DNA from: Mauremys mutica
Lineage: Eukaryota > Chordata > Testudines > Geoemydidae
Direction of reading: 5' to 3'
Assembly (NCBI RefSeq): GCF_020497125.1
Contig: NC_059073.1
Span: forward strand, 15,583,225 to 15,647,224
DNA length: 64,000 bases
The notes below the pieces were generated by a model. It was not told where the DNA came from and ran no database searches. It was given only the letters and a program-made list of their open reading frames with translations. The position numbers and the translations under genes are program-made. Numbering within the stretch: the first letter of the stretch is position 1; each line of letters opens with the position of its first letter. This document shows positions 34,701 to 45,799 of the stretch, piece by piece.

Positions 34701-34996
34701 TGGTACGTTTACACTTACCTTCCCGGTCGACGCGGTGAGTTCGACTTCTCGGAGTTCGAACTATCGCGTCTAATCTAGACGCGATAGTTCGAACTCCAGA
34801 ACCGCCGCGGTCGACTCCGGTACTCCACCACTGCAAACGGCGGTGGTGGAGTCGACGGGGGAGCCGCGGAGTTTGACCCCGCCGCGTCTGGACGGGTGAG
34901 TAGTTCGAGTTAGGGTACTTCGAATTCAGCTACGCTATTCCCGTAGCTGAATTTGAGTACCCTAATTCGAACCCCCTTTTTAGTGTAGACCAGGCC
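34701..34996. mobile_element. CpG-rich MITE made of several hairpins
   Basis: Ends TGGTACGTTTACAC and, reverse complemented, GGCCTGGTCTACACTA, with TTA on both sides (34698-34700 and 34997-34999). Inside are a perfect 22-nt inverted repeat at 34751-34772 and 34776-34797 with a 3-nt loop, a near-perfect one of about 30 nt at 34904-34934 and 34942-34971, and a GC-rich one around 34800-34850 (CTCCACCACTGC / GCGGTGGTGGAG). CpG is retained throughout, so the copy is young or shielded from methylation decay. Confidence 0.88.
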
Positions 34997-35084
34997 TTAG
35001 TTGGAAGCAATAGCTGAATAGCAGATAAATAAGCCTCTTATGTGCACCAGCCACTAGAGGGAGACAAAGAGCCCCATCATTCCA

Positions 35085-35170
35085 GTGTGGGTTACAGTAA
35101 TACAATCAGGCCCTGATCCAGATGGGCCTCTAGGTGGTACTGTAATACGAATAAATAGTAATAATCCAAT
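35085..35170 (+). mobile_element. MIR-like SINE tail
   Basis: CAGGCCCTGATCCAGATGGG then CCTCTAGGTGGTACTGTAATACG, followed by AATAAATAGTAATAAT. Confidence 0.8.
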
Positions 35171-35559
35171 TTTCCAGTAGGATCTATTGGGACTCAATGC
35201 AGGCAAGAGTTTGGCCCCACCCTGACTTCCAGTAGCCAGAAATCCCCTTTCCTCTTTGTTTCTAGTGGCTCCAGGAAACAATTTGCCAGTTCTTTAATGG
35301 CTAATAAGTAAATCACTTTATCGAGTTCACATAAAGTGATCTTTGTTAAGTGGGATTTTCATGTAGTACTGTGGGCTCTGATGCTTTGTTCTACTATGCT
35401 ATTGATGGTGGTATGGGGTCCTACAGCTGATTTGACTATTTCTGGTAGAATATAAGGATGCAGCATGAGAGTGTAGATTGGCTAGCCTGGGGAGCAGGAA
35501 GAATAAATGTTGGCTTTGTGGAAACAGCTGGATATTTCTGTTACAAAGCAGACTTTGGC

Positions 35560-35842
35560 ACTATTATTTATTTGTATTACAGTAGCACCTAGAGGCCCCA
35601 ACAGAGACTGGATCCCAAAGGTGCTAGCAATGCAAGAACCAGTTCCTTACTCCAAAAGCTCAGAACCTGAATAGACAGATAGACAAATAGAGGGGAAACC
35701 AAAGTACTTTTATCCTCATTTTGCAAGTGAGGGATAGAGCGATCATATGACCTGCCTACGGTCACACACGAAATCTGTGACTGAGCTAGAAATATAGTGC
35801 TTGCGAATCCCAGTCCAGTGCCTTTACCACAGGAACATCTTT
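35560..35842 (-). mobile_element. Near full-length MIR-like SINE, minus strand
   Basis: The inverted tail TATTACAGTAGCACCTAGAGG is followed by the inverted middle (AAGCTCAGAACC), GACCTGCCTACGGTCACAC and the inverted head with AGTCCAGTGCCTTTACCAC. It is one of the most complete copies in the window. Confidence 0.9.
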
Positions 35843-37358
35843 CCGGAAGTGTTCTGAATAAAAAATGATGTGTTCTGCACTCGGTCGTAGTGTTTTTAAA
35901 GGATGTGGGAGAACTGGCAACACAAAATAGAAGCTTTGGCTCTTAAATAATTGGGCTATTAAAATGTCTGTTAATATTTGTTATTTTTTAAATAAAAGGC
36001 ATTTACTTTTTTACTGTGTAAAAGTTTGCCAGGATGGACATTTTATCTACTGAAGAAGTACAAAGAACCTACAAGGATTTCCTTAAGAAACGCACAACCT
36101 TTATTTTAAGCACAGAATGAAGACTCCAAAGAGCCTGGAGTTCAAAATACTGAGTCTCACCAGCTTCCAGCTTCCACTGCTCTTTCTGTGAAATCCCAGA
36201 GGGCTAGAACAGCCATTGCAACAATATAGCAAGGTATCTCCAGCACTTCCACCCAATAGGAACGTATGAGGCACACAGTCATCTAGGTAGCAATAGCCTG
36301 AAAGACAGTGACTTGTTTAGATACCAGTGTCACAGTCCTGGCTGCGTCCCAGTGCCTAAAGGATGGTCACTAGCATGCAGACACTATTTCTAACTCTGGC
36401 CCTCCAAGACACACTGACCGTTGCAAACTTCCTGTCTGGCCCTCTTCCTCACAATGTGGGATTCTGCAGTCCAACCGCCCTGGGCCCTGAAACCAGTGCT
36501 TTGATCTCCTAACCCTCCCCCATCATTTATGCACACTCCCCCAAATCCACCTCTCTGGGTGCTCTGGATTATAGTTTAATTCTTCAGGGATACATGGCAA
36601 GTAAATTGAAGAACATAGGCTTTGCAAAGGAACTTTATAAACCCCCATACACCTTACTCTCGGACAACAAGGGAGAATGACAGGTAAAATAATAAACATC
36701 TGAATGCAATCTCCCCCTTCCCCGCTTAGAGTCCTCCACTCTCCTGCAAGTACTTGGGTTTTGCCAGTGTTCTTGGAGAAGGCAAAGCCCCTCTTGGTCC
36801 CACTCTTCCACCTGCATCTTCTGTTTCTGGTAATGTATTGGCTCCTTTTGCTTAGAGAGCATGCCACTGTGAAAGTAGTCTCTGACACCTTCCCCTTCCC
36901 CCCCGCCGCTCTTTTCTTATGGAGGGGTTTCCCCATCAGTTGCTGAGCAGAGAGTCATTACTAGTCAACTGCTCTGCCTGTAGCATTCCCATTGCCCACT
37001 CCAAGATAGAACCATTTAATGCTGATAGCCCTGTAATGGCCCTGTTTCAGCTTCCGAGATGCAGTCTGTTCCTGCTACAAAATGGGTGTTTTAATCCACA
37101 CTCAAGGTTACAATCGTGAATGACATTTCACAAAATGAGTTGACATGGACATATCCCCCACTAGTGTGAGAGAAAACAGAATTCAAAGCATATGTACTCC
37201 TGCCCGGCCTTTACATCTACTCCTCTCCTACAGAGATTTTCAATGAATTAGCCCTGAGTTCCTGTACAGAAGAAATTCCCTTTAGGCGGCAATCATTTTA
37301 AAGTCACGGGAGCCTTTGCAGGAAGGAAACTGCTAGCAGGACAAAGATGAAGATTTAC
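35843..37358. other. Stretch without recognised genes
   Basis: Overlapping open frames at 36.5-36.95 kb on both strands (up to 137 codons) show no domain. No mobile element was identified. Confidence 0.4.
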
Positions 37359-37371
37359 TAGCAAAGCAAAT

Positions 37372-37575
37372 TTAGAGAGACAAGGTGGATCTTTTATTGG
37401 ACCCACTTGTGTGGGTGAAAGAGCCAAGCGTTTGAGCTACACAGAGCTCTTCTTCAGACCTGCCTCTGAAGGCTGGTCTCTTTCACCAGCAGAAGTTGGT
37501 ACCGTAAAAGATATGACCTCACCCGCCTTGTCTCTCTAATATCCTGGGACCAACGTGGCTTAACAATACTGCAAA
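37372..37575. mobile_element. Head-to-head pair of PLE tails with 13-bp target duplication
   Basis: Left half in minus orientation and right half in plus orientation carry the same tail (GAGAGACAAGG, TCTTTTATTGG; and GTAAAAGATATGACCTC, CCTTGTCTCTCTAATATCC). TAGCAAAGCAAAT (37359-37371) and TAGCAAAGTGAAT (37576-37588) flank it, a 13-bp duplication with two changes. The left half keeps CTGAAGA and the GAGCT/AGCTC stem of the hammerhead-like core, but GAAA has become AAAC. Confidence 0.82.
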
Positions 37576-39485
37576 TAGCAAAGTGAATGGCTTTCTCTTT
37601 CTGATTTCTTTTCTCTACTTTGTCACAGTGTGAAAATTTCTCCTAAAAGGCATGTAGCTTAGCAGCACCCTCAAAGGAGTCTCAGTTCCTCCAGCTCCTG
37701 AACATACACAGTGAGAGGCCCACTCAGCCCTGCAATCTGCTAGTATTTGGCTACATCGCTCATCTGATTTGCAGTCTCTTTCTACGATCCACTTGAGGGA
37801 TATAAGCTGGAGTTAGTTCTTCACTGGAAGCAGCCTGGCTTTTAATGTCTACCTCTCAAAGGTGCGTACATGCCTGGAAGCTTGGCAGGGATACAGTGAA
37901 AAACGTGTTCCCATCAGAAAACATAATCACACTATTAAACTATTTGGGAGCAAACACTACAGACGTTTTCACACTCTTCCAGTCCAGAAATCCCCACACT
38001 GGGAATCCTTTATTTTAATAACTACATGGCAGGCATTAAGCCACTGAAAGACTGAACCCTTTCTGTGACATTGAAATTCTGCAGTAGTGAGGAGACAGGA
38101 GTACAGAACAATAATTATATGCTCTTTCTCGCTCCTGTATTTTATTTACAATTTACCTAAATGAATTTTAAACTCCCATCTGCTGATTTCATAACATTTC
38201 AGAACTTCTTCTGTTTGGAGAGGTGAATTTTGAACCTCCGCCTGGAAGAGCAGATAGAGAATAGAAAAAAGAAAGGATCAGAGGAATGAAAGGAGGGTGA
38301 ACATACGTTTTCAGCTCTCCTTTGTGCCTCTTCCTACCGCAGCTTGGGCATGGGGATGGGAACTAGGAGCAGTGCTGCTTTAAAAGCCATAACCTTTGGA
38401 ATTAAAATGAGTTCCCAGCACAAACTGAGCAATAAAAAAGCAATCATATCACTGGGCTGGTGGACCTTATTATTTTAACATCAGTATGATGGGCTTTAAA
38501 AAGCTTTTCGACATGCTGAGAAAGTTAAATACTCGTGTTCCATTTAAAAATTGACCAGCATTTAAATACGGAGGCACCTGCCACTACAAGCAATCAAGGG
38601 ATTGCTCTTTCGATTTATAAATGGAATAAACCAGCTCAGTAGAATGGCATGACATCTGGGTGGATATTTGTTTAGTTGCACGTGGTGTACTTAATGTAAG
38701 GGATTTAGAGTATTAGGTTCAGACGGTACGCTGCAGCCTGCACTTCCCCGTGGTGACTTGTCTATTGAATGCAAGATTTGAGTAGTTGAACAAAGTGAAC
38801 ATTTTGTCTGGGAAAATATAAAAGGGGAGTGTGTGGGGAGAGGTGGCTCATATTCCGGTTTTCCGTTACTGCGAGGAATCCATTAGCTCTGCTAGAGGCA
38901 GAAGCAGTGCTATGCATCTACCTCCTAAAACCTCGGAGTATTTCCCCAGAAAATTAGTATGAGTTATTGCCTCATCAAACACTTTTTTACTGATATCACT
39001 GTCCTGTTCTTCCATACTCTGCTTCCGCCTTTCTGCCCCTTCAACAGAACTATTGCACCCAACTCTTCGGAATGTGCTTTCTCAGCCTGTCCTTCATTTC
39101 CAGGGGCATCATTCATTTCAGTCCCAAAGGTGCCATGTCTCCCACTCCCCAATTATTTACAGCAAAAACAAACCAGGACACTGTGGTGAAAGAGTCATTT
39201 ACAGTAAAGGAAGAGTCTCGTGATGGCTCTGGAGGGTGGTGACCTCACCGGGGGCAGTTTCTTGTCTGATCAGGTCCAATGGGAGGAGGGATCCATCAAT
39301 GGACTTTATTAATTTGGAGAAAGCTTTGTGCTGGGTTGGGATCTTATGCACTCAAGCAAACTCCAAGTCCATAAGATTGCTGGAAGTCCTTGACTCCATT
39401 AGCACTTCCAGGTGGACCTATGACATGGCGTAGGTGGAGTGGAAGCTGGAGATGCATCAGGCACTGGTTAGTTGCCACCAGAGTA
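37576..39485. other. Mostly unique AT-rich DNA
   Basis: 38380-38720 (ATTAAAATGAGTTCC, CAATCATATCACTGGGC, CATTTAAATACGGAGG) looks like single-copy, slowly evolving DNA. No gene recognised. The right end borders the gag remnant. Confidence 0.35.
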
Positions 39486-39499
39486 TAAATGGATAAATG

Positions 39500-40440
39500 C
39501 AGGTGTCACGGGCAAGAGGAAGGGGAGGAATGCCAGCCTGACCTCGACCCCTCTAGCAGGGCTGGGGGCTGGCATTTCCCAGCTGAGATGCAGACTGGGC
39601 CTTCAGAGGGTAGCCTGAGTTGACTTGTCCAGTTTCCTTGCAGTATACAATAGACCTGATGCCCAATGCTGGTTATTCTCTGTGTCAGAGAAACAGGCCC
39701 AGGCCATGCTGAGCTGTATGAATTCAGGCTGTAGGATGGATGTGGGAAGTTGTTTGGCTGGTGCTGTTAGGCCAGGCGGGGGTCTGGAAGCCTTCCTCCT
39801 TTCTTGGCAGCATTCCAACAGGTGGTCATCGAGCTTCATCCATGGCTCAATCAAGGAATACGGACCAGTTGGGGGCTCCACCTGCGCCAGCTCATCTTTG
39901 ACCTTGTCACTTAAGCCAAGCCAGAGGTGACAGCATTGCACAGCCTCATTCCATTCAGTGTCTGGCACCAGATGCCGAAATTCAGCGGTGTAGTTAGGAC
40001 AGGACAATTTCTCTGCCTCAGTGGTTGTATGTGGCTTCTGCCACATGCATATGACTTGGGTTGTTAAAAATTACCACCTGGGCTTGGCTCTAACTGGCCC
40101 CAGGAAGGGGCTAGATATCTCCAGGAAGGGAGAGGCCCAGGTCTCCTTTCAGTAGCCTGAGGATAAGTCCCCACTCTGAACTGGTTGGTGGGAAACGTCT
40201 GCAAGTCCAAGAAGAACAGGAGACTGTTAGTTTCCAAACCCACCGAACTTGTTGTCGTCCTCTTCGAATGTGTCAGGCAAAGGTTCTTTGGTTCTTGCTG
40301 AGCCTGGCTCACGGGCAGCATGGCTTGTGCCTGCAGCCTTACATTCTGCATCTGCCAGGCTCTGAGCTGGGTCTGCAGGTTCTGCCAGGTGCCCACTAAC
40401 TCCAGTAAGGAGATGTTAGCTCTAGTGAGATACACCCAAT
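39500..40440 (-). pseudogene. Ty3/Gypsy (Sushi/PEG10-like) gag remnant
   Basis: On the minus strand two open stretches in different frames make a retrotransposon Gag. The upstream one (40435-40064) has a coiled-coil-like N-terminus with LQAQAMLPVSQAQQEPK. The downstream one (40046-39603) has YTAEFRHL (residues 19-26), DTEWNEA (29-35), LWLGLSDKVKDELAQ (41-55) and a charged ERRKASRP linker (81-88). These are marks of the retrotransposon-gag family that includes PEG10 and RTL proteins. The C-terminal CCHC zinc knuckle is degraded: the expected LCLYCG-type segment reads LLYTAR. Frames are broken and no pol follows, so it is a dead copy and not a domesticated gene. Confidence 0.85.
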
Positions 40441-41476
40441 AGTAGAACTTATCCCTTCTCTTGTTATTTTGGTTGGCTGCTCAAACGATCAGAAACTGGG
40501 ACACAGGTCTCTATTTTCATCATTTTAAAGTGTACTCGGGCTTAGTGGAGCATTTGGGGCCCATTTTCTTGCCCGGCTGTTTTTTGTGTGTTGTAGACAG
40601 TGTATTGTGTATGGTTCTTTTGGACAAGACCCTAAACCCATAGCGCTGTCTTCTATGAATGGACATTAAAGATCCCATGATCCTTTTTGTTTGTTTGTTA
40701 GAGACAAAGTTTGCCCCAATGTCTGCCTATGGCAAAATTTCCCATTCTAGTGTGGTGTCCTGCTTGTCCAATTTGCACTCTCCACCGGAGAGTGAAGGTG
40801 GGATATACAGAGATGGAGATGACTGCCGGTTGGTGCTGTCTGGAGTGATTGCTTTATGAACAGCATGTTCCTTTTAAAGTGCTTTGGGATCCTTTGGATT
40901 GAAAGGCCCAGCATGTTTGTCAGATAAGGATGTTTTTACAGCTGCGTGTACAGTCTGTGTTAAAACTTCATAAAATTCATACAGAAAAAAAATGTCCCAG
41001 AACAGAAAACAGAGCAGTGTGAAAAGCTCCTTCACAATCAAAGGGTCTGACTGAACAGCCACTGAAATGTATGGAAAGACTCCCATTGCCTTCAGTGGGT
41101 ATTGAATCAGCTCTAACCTTGTAAATGGCTAAGAAGCGTCCCAAAAGCTGCCAGCACAGCTGCATGAGTAGCACACAAAAGCAGATATGGCTGATGAAGA
41201 AAGAGCCTTTTCAGCTTGGCACCTGGGTCCTTTGACTGTCTTTACTAAAGGAGAGGGAGGAGTACTGCAAAGTGCCATGGCAATTGACATCTTCTTCCCC
41301 CATTACAGTGCTTTTAAGATAAATGCTACTCAGATATCCCTCCCCCACTCCCCGCCAAATGAGTACATGAGGCATTAGGATATAACTCAGGACATTTGGA
41401 TGAAGAAACACAGGCCTCAAGCCAGCGAGTAAAGCGACAGCTCTGCTAACTCAGTCAGTTTAGGAAAATGATATAT
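40441..41476. other. Stretch without recognised genes
   Basis: No domain-bearing frame or mobile element identified; short frames on both strands are treated as chance. Confidence 0.4.
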
Positions 41477-42082
41477 AAATGAACAAGTCTGCTATTGGAG
41501 TTGGAAAAGGTTCAGAAAAGGGCAACAAATTATTGGGGGTATGGAATGGCTTCTGTATCAGGAGAGATTAATAAGATTGGGACTTTTCAGCTTAGAAAAG
41601 AGGCAACTAAGGGGAGATATGATAGAGGTCTATAAAATCATGAGTGGTATAGAGAAAGTAAATAAGGAAGTTTTATTTACTTCTTCGCATAATACAAGAA
41701 CAAGGGGCCACCACATGAAATTAATAGGTAGCAGGTTTAAAACAAACACAAGAAGGTATTTTTCACACAGTGCACTGTGAACCTCTGGAACTCCTTGCCA
41801 GAGGGTGTTGTGAAGGCCAATACTATAACGGGGTTCAAAAGGGAGCTAGATAGATTCATGGAAGATAGGTCCATCAATGGCTATTAGCCAGTCTGGGCAG
41901 GAATGGTGTCCCTAGCCTCTGTTTGCCAGAAGCTGGGACTGGGTGACAGGGCAGGGATCACTTGATGATAACCTGTCTGTTCATGCCCTTTGGGGCACCT
42001 GCCGTTGGCCACTGTCAGAGGACAGGATACTGGGCTTGATGGACCTTTGGTCTGACCCAGTATGGCCGTTATGTTTTTATGA
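41477..42082 (+). mobile_element. 5'-truncated CR1 LINE, 3' end
   Basis: The frame at 41541-41780 encodes [29 protein letters not shown] and [25 protein letters not shown], the CR1 ORF2 C-terminus. After it come the 3' UTR (GGCTATTAGCCAGTCTGGGC, CCGTTGGCCACTGTC) and the end TGACCCAGTATGGCCGTTATG. It is of the same subfamily as the minus-strand copy at 11980. Truncated and not functional. Confidence 0.93.
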
Positions 42083-42775
42083 TCCATAAAGCACATGGCA
42101 TAAAATAAGTACAAGCAAAGACCAGATCAGCATAGGAGCCTATTGTCTTGGCCATAACCTTCCTTTAAGATCAGTTGCTAGATTATAGGCCATAAATGCA
42201 CTAATTTCTCATCCCTACAGATACTGGATAAGTATCTCTGTCAACTGGATATATCCGCTCTACCGTCTGCCCACCAGTAGGCACTCCAGAGAGGACCAGG
42301 GTTCAAAACCATACAAACTAGTCTTCCAGGGATTCTCTACCCCTTAATTAATGCAGAACATCTGGAAAACAATCTGACAGCTGGGCACCTATGTTCCAAC
42401 TATAAAGTTCACAGTAGGTGTGCTGTAATTCTATTATCTTAAAAATGTGATTATAACATCTGATTAAATTAGTGAATCTGACTTCTGCAATTAAAATGTA
42501 CAGTGTTTTCAACTAAACTGCAAAACTGGATGGTGGAAAGATGGATGGCTCAGGGATAATGTGATATGGAGCCTTTCACTTCTCTGGTAAATTCTGCTTT
42601 GAATCCCGCGTGTGTTAATGGTGTCTGGGAAGCTATCATCCGATGGATTTTTCACATCCTCTGTGAAATGATTCAGTGGTCTTGAATCATTTCTGAATGG
42701 AGAACTGTCAAGATCACACCAAAGCCACTACAAATGGCACCTCTGGGAATCTTGGTTGGTAAAGAGATCTGCTTG

Positions 42776-42890
42776 AATTGTAAATTCTTTGAGGCAGGGC
42801 CTTTTTCTTACTAAATGCTTGTACAGCACCTCACCTTTGAACAGGATCTCAGCTGGAGTTTCTAGGTGCTGCTGTAATGACAAACAGACC
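42776..42890 (+). mobile_element. MIR-like SINE tail
   Basis: ATTGTAAATTCTTTGAGGC, TTGTACAGCACCTCACC and CTAGGTGCTGCTGTAATGAC. Confidence 0.85.
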
Positions 42891-43944
42891 AAGTTTTGAA
42901 CTGCCATGGAAGGTGAAATATGCTCCCACTCCAAGTGGGCAGCCTTCCCCCATATCACACTGTTAATGTGTCTCAATCTTGACCAAAAGGTACTGTTTCT
43001 ATAGGATGAAGAAGTTATTCTGTCTTCATGCTCTGTCAGTCCCCTCTCTGTATAGAGTGCTAACCAGTGTGCCAGCTATGACGGTAGGTTCTGGTGGATA
43101 TTGTAGAATGTGTGAAAGTTGATATTAAAATTAAGGAATCTTTAAAAATGGAATAGATGTGAAATCTGAAAGGGGAAACCAGGGGCTTACAGAACACCCT
43201 ATCATTTCAAATGATTTGCATGAATAATAAATATCATTAGCACATTTTCCATGTGCAACACCCTCCAAGCTGTTCAATTGCTATTTCTCCTTCATCTGCT
43301 TGGAGGGACGGAAGAGAATGGTGCTAATTTGTTCATATTTTATTAATGCTGTTAATTCTTAAGAGACTCCATTAATGCCATGTGAACATGCCTGAAGAGT
43401 CGTAATAAACAACCTAGGACCAATGTGCGTCCTTTGGAGTCAATTTGATCTAAGCTTTTTTATATGTAAATAGCAATTATGCAAATTAAATCAAACACTC
43501 CACTCCCACTGCCAGTGCTTGCTTCTACTACCACTTCTATTGCTTAAAAGTACATAATACCCGCTAGAGTAAATCTATTCAGCCCCACACTCAGAGCGAT
43601 GGGTGTGGGATGTAGGCTCGCACTTTCTCGTTACCATTTCTTTATATCAGCAGGGCCTGTTTACCTAAACTGCTCTTTAGTTTTCTCCTCATCATTACCA
43701 GCAACTCTGCTCCTCTTATAGTCCCTCCCTCACCCACGGGTGGCCTGAATCCCCTCTCCCCTTCTCTTTCACATCAGCATAATTTCACGAAGTTACACCC
43801 ATGTAAGTGGAGAATCAGCTCTTTTGTGAAATGGTGATAATGTGCAATACAGCCCCTTTCCCAGACAGCCCTTCATTACGACTACCTCAGCCTTACTAAT
43901 CTTCTTCCCCTCAAGGCTGCCTTTTATAGGAACTTTCCCCATAG
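42891..43944. other. Unique DNA with two octamer motifs, candidate regulatory element
   Basis: 43200-43500 has ATTTGCAT at 43214-43221 and ATGCAAAT at 43479-43486, with homeodomain-like TAAT cores between (CATTAGCAC, GTTAATTCTTAAG, CATTAATGCC). The stretch has no repeat signature. It is the strongest candidate for conserved non-coding DNA in the window, by inference only. Confidence 0.35.
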
Positions 43945-43995
43945 CAAAAAGAATAGGAGTACTTGTGGCACCTCAGAGACTAACAAATTTATTTC

Positions 43996-44036
43996 GGCAT
44001 AAGCTTTCGTGGGCTAAAACCCACTTCATCAGATGC
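43996..44036 (-). ncRNA. Hammerhead-ribozyme-like motif in the PLE tail
   Basis: On the minus strand: stem I half GCAT, core CTGATGA, one extra A, stem II GTGGG-loop-CCCAC, core GAAA, then GCTT and the other stem I half ATGC. The CUGANGA and GAAA cores are both intact, the only complete copy in the window. Helix III would be only the AGCU palindrome, which implies a dimeric arrangement. Hammerhead motifs with very short helix III are reported in Penelope-like elements. The extra A next to stem II departs from the canonical core, so activity is uncertain. Confidence 0.55.
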
Positions 44037-44149
44037 ATGCAGTGGAAAATACAGTAGGAAGATATATACACAGAGAACATGAAAAAATGGGTGTTGCCAT
44101 ACCAACTCTAACGAGACCAATCAATTAAGTGAGAGTGATTAACCATTAG

Positions 44150-44286
44150 AACTAACCACAAAGAGAACTGGTTAGGTTCTTCATCTCTTGAAATCAAGAT
44201 TTTGATGTCTTTCTGGGAGGTAAGTTTTAGCCAGAAAAAGTTATTGGGCTCAATACAGCAGCAGCTGGGTGAAATGTACTGGCCTA
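44150..44286 (+). mobile_element. CR1-like 3' UTR fragment inside the PLE
   Basis: Segments AAAGAGAACTGG, TCATCTCTTGAAATC, AGTTATTGG and ATACAGCAGCAGCTGGGTG repeat almost unchanged at 51448-51594. There the sequence goes on into a LINE-type 3' end; here it breaks off at GGCCTATGAT and PLE coding sequence begins. Confidence 0.75.
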
Positions 44287-45781
44287 TGATGACAGACAGA
44301 GACAAACACCTACAAGAGCTCTATCAAGTGTTCTTAAAACTACAGTACCCACCTGTCGAAGTGAAGAAATAGATTGACAGAGCCAGAAGAATACCCAGAA
44401 GTCAAAGAAAATAACATAACGCCACTAGCCATCACCTTCAGCCCCCAACTAAAACCTCTCCAGCGCATCATGAAAGATCTACAACCTATCCTGAAGGACG
44501 ATCCCTCACTCTCACAGATCTTGGCAGACAGGACAGTCCTCACTTACAGACATCCCCCCAACCTGAAGCAAATACTCACCTGCAGCCACACACCACACAA
44601 CAAAAACACTAAGCCAGGAACCTATCCTTGCAACAAAGCCTGTTGCCATCTCTGTCCACATATCTATTCAAGGGACACCATCAAAGGACCTAATCACATT
44701 AGCCACACCATCAGGGGCTCATTCACCTGCACATCTACCAATGTGATATATGCCATCATGTGCCAGCAATGCCCCTCTGCCATGTACATTGGTCAAACCG
44801 GACAGTCTCTATGCAAAAGAATAAATGGACACAAATCAGACGTCAAGAATGATAACATTCAAAAAACAGTCGGAGAACACTTCAACCTCCCTGGTCACTC
44901 AATTACAGACCTAAAAGTCACAATTTTTCAACAAAAAACCCTTCAAAAACAGACCCCTGTTACCCAGGGTTCTTTCAACCCAAAGGTCTTGGTAATTTTT
45001 ACTCTATGCGAGATGGTGTCTGGAAATAAACCAGGGGAGACACAGCCGTCTGACTGATAGATGGCTGGCACAAACAGGACAACACAAGAGTGCTTTCACT
45101 TAAAGCTAAACTTTACTAGTCTCAAGCACTTACACACGTCCACAACAAGTTAGTAAAACATCCCCAACCCTTGATCATTACTGAAGCTGAGTGTGACTCT
45201 CGAGTTGCAAACCGGCAGCCCGTGTGCTGGTGGGGAACACAAGATGCATCCAGAGGGAGAGCCTAGTCCTGAAGAGTCCCACTACCTCAAACATTTCCCC
45301 CTTATTTATACATTAGTAATAGAATGCCATGTCCCTTAAAGAAACCTTGTTAAGCAAGCAGTTTCAATGGTCAAGCAAGAGGTTCCTTCTGATTATTGAT
45401 TAACCATGGTGTGTGGTTTTCCCAGAGTTTGCAGCCTTGAGGCCCCAATAGACATTCCTGCTCTTCTAAAATGCATGTATTAGCAACTTCAACACAATTC
45501 TTATCAGGAAGGATGCGGGGTCAAGCTGGCCTTTCTGTGGCACCCAAAACTCCCTCCCCTTCTCCCTTGGTCAAACTGAGTTTGCTACATGGCCACTTGA
45601 TGGCTGACTTGGCTGCTTTTAGCAACAAGCCATAGTGATTTCAGGCACTTTACTCGTTTGCCAAAATCTCCCCATACAACTCCAACGAGAAACTGCAGAA
45701 CTGGAATTAATTTGCAAAATGGACACCATTGAATTAGTCTTGAATAAAAACTGGGAGCGGATGGGTCATTACACAAAGTAA
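44287..45781 (+). pseudogene. PLE protein C-terminus with GIY-YIG endonuclease, disrupted
   Basis: The open part from 44374 shows a cysteine cluster PCNKACCHLCPHI (residues 85-97), then the GIY-YIG nuclease: IYAI (125-128), YIGQT (138-142), R149 in LCKRINGH, H153 and E168 in VGEHF. These correspond to the family's catalytic tyrosines, arginine and glutamate, all kept here. This nuclease nicks the target DNA in PLE retrotransposition. Upstream, 44287-44380 is coding-like in another frame with a stop. Residues after about 195 are LTR sequence; coding similarity resumes at 45683-45781. So the gene has lost its reverse transcriptase, has frameshifts and is split by an LTR. Confidence 0.9.
44958..45678 (-). 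mobile_element. Retroviral-type solo LTR inside the PLE gene, copy 1
   Basis: On the minus strand it starts TGTATGGGGAGA and ends GGTAACA. The flanks ACCCC (44953-44957) and ACTCC (45679-45683) form a 5-bp duplication with one change. A TATA region (TAATGTATAAATAAGGGG on the minus strand, near 45308) and a variant polyadenylation region (AGTAAAG near 45110) are in order. It is about 721 bp long and closely related to 47357-48115. No internal retroviral genes remain. Confidence 0.85.
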
Positions 45782-45799
45782 AATTATTTTCCCATGATA

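Noticed and set aside
39603..40046. A domesticated PEG10/RTL-type gene
   Set aside because: Frames are broken between the N-terminal and capsid parts, the zinc knuckle is decayed and no pol-like or host-gene context is present.
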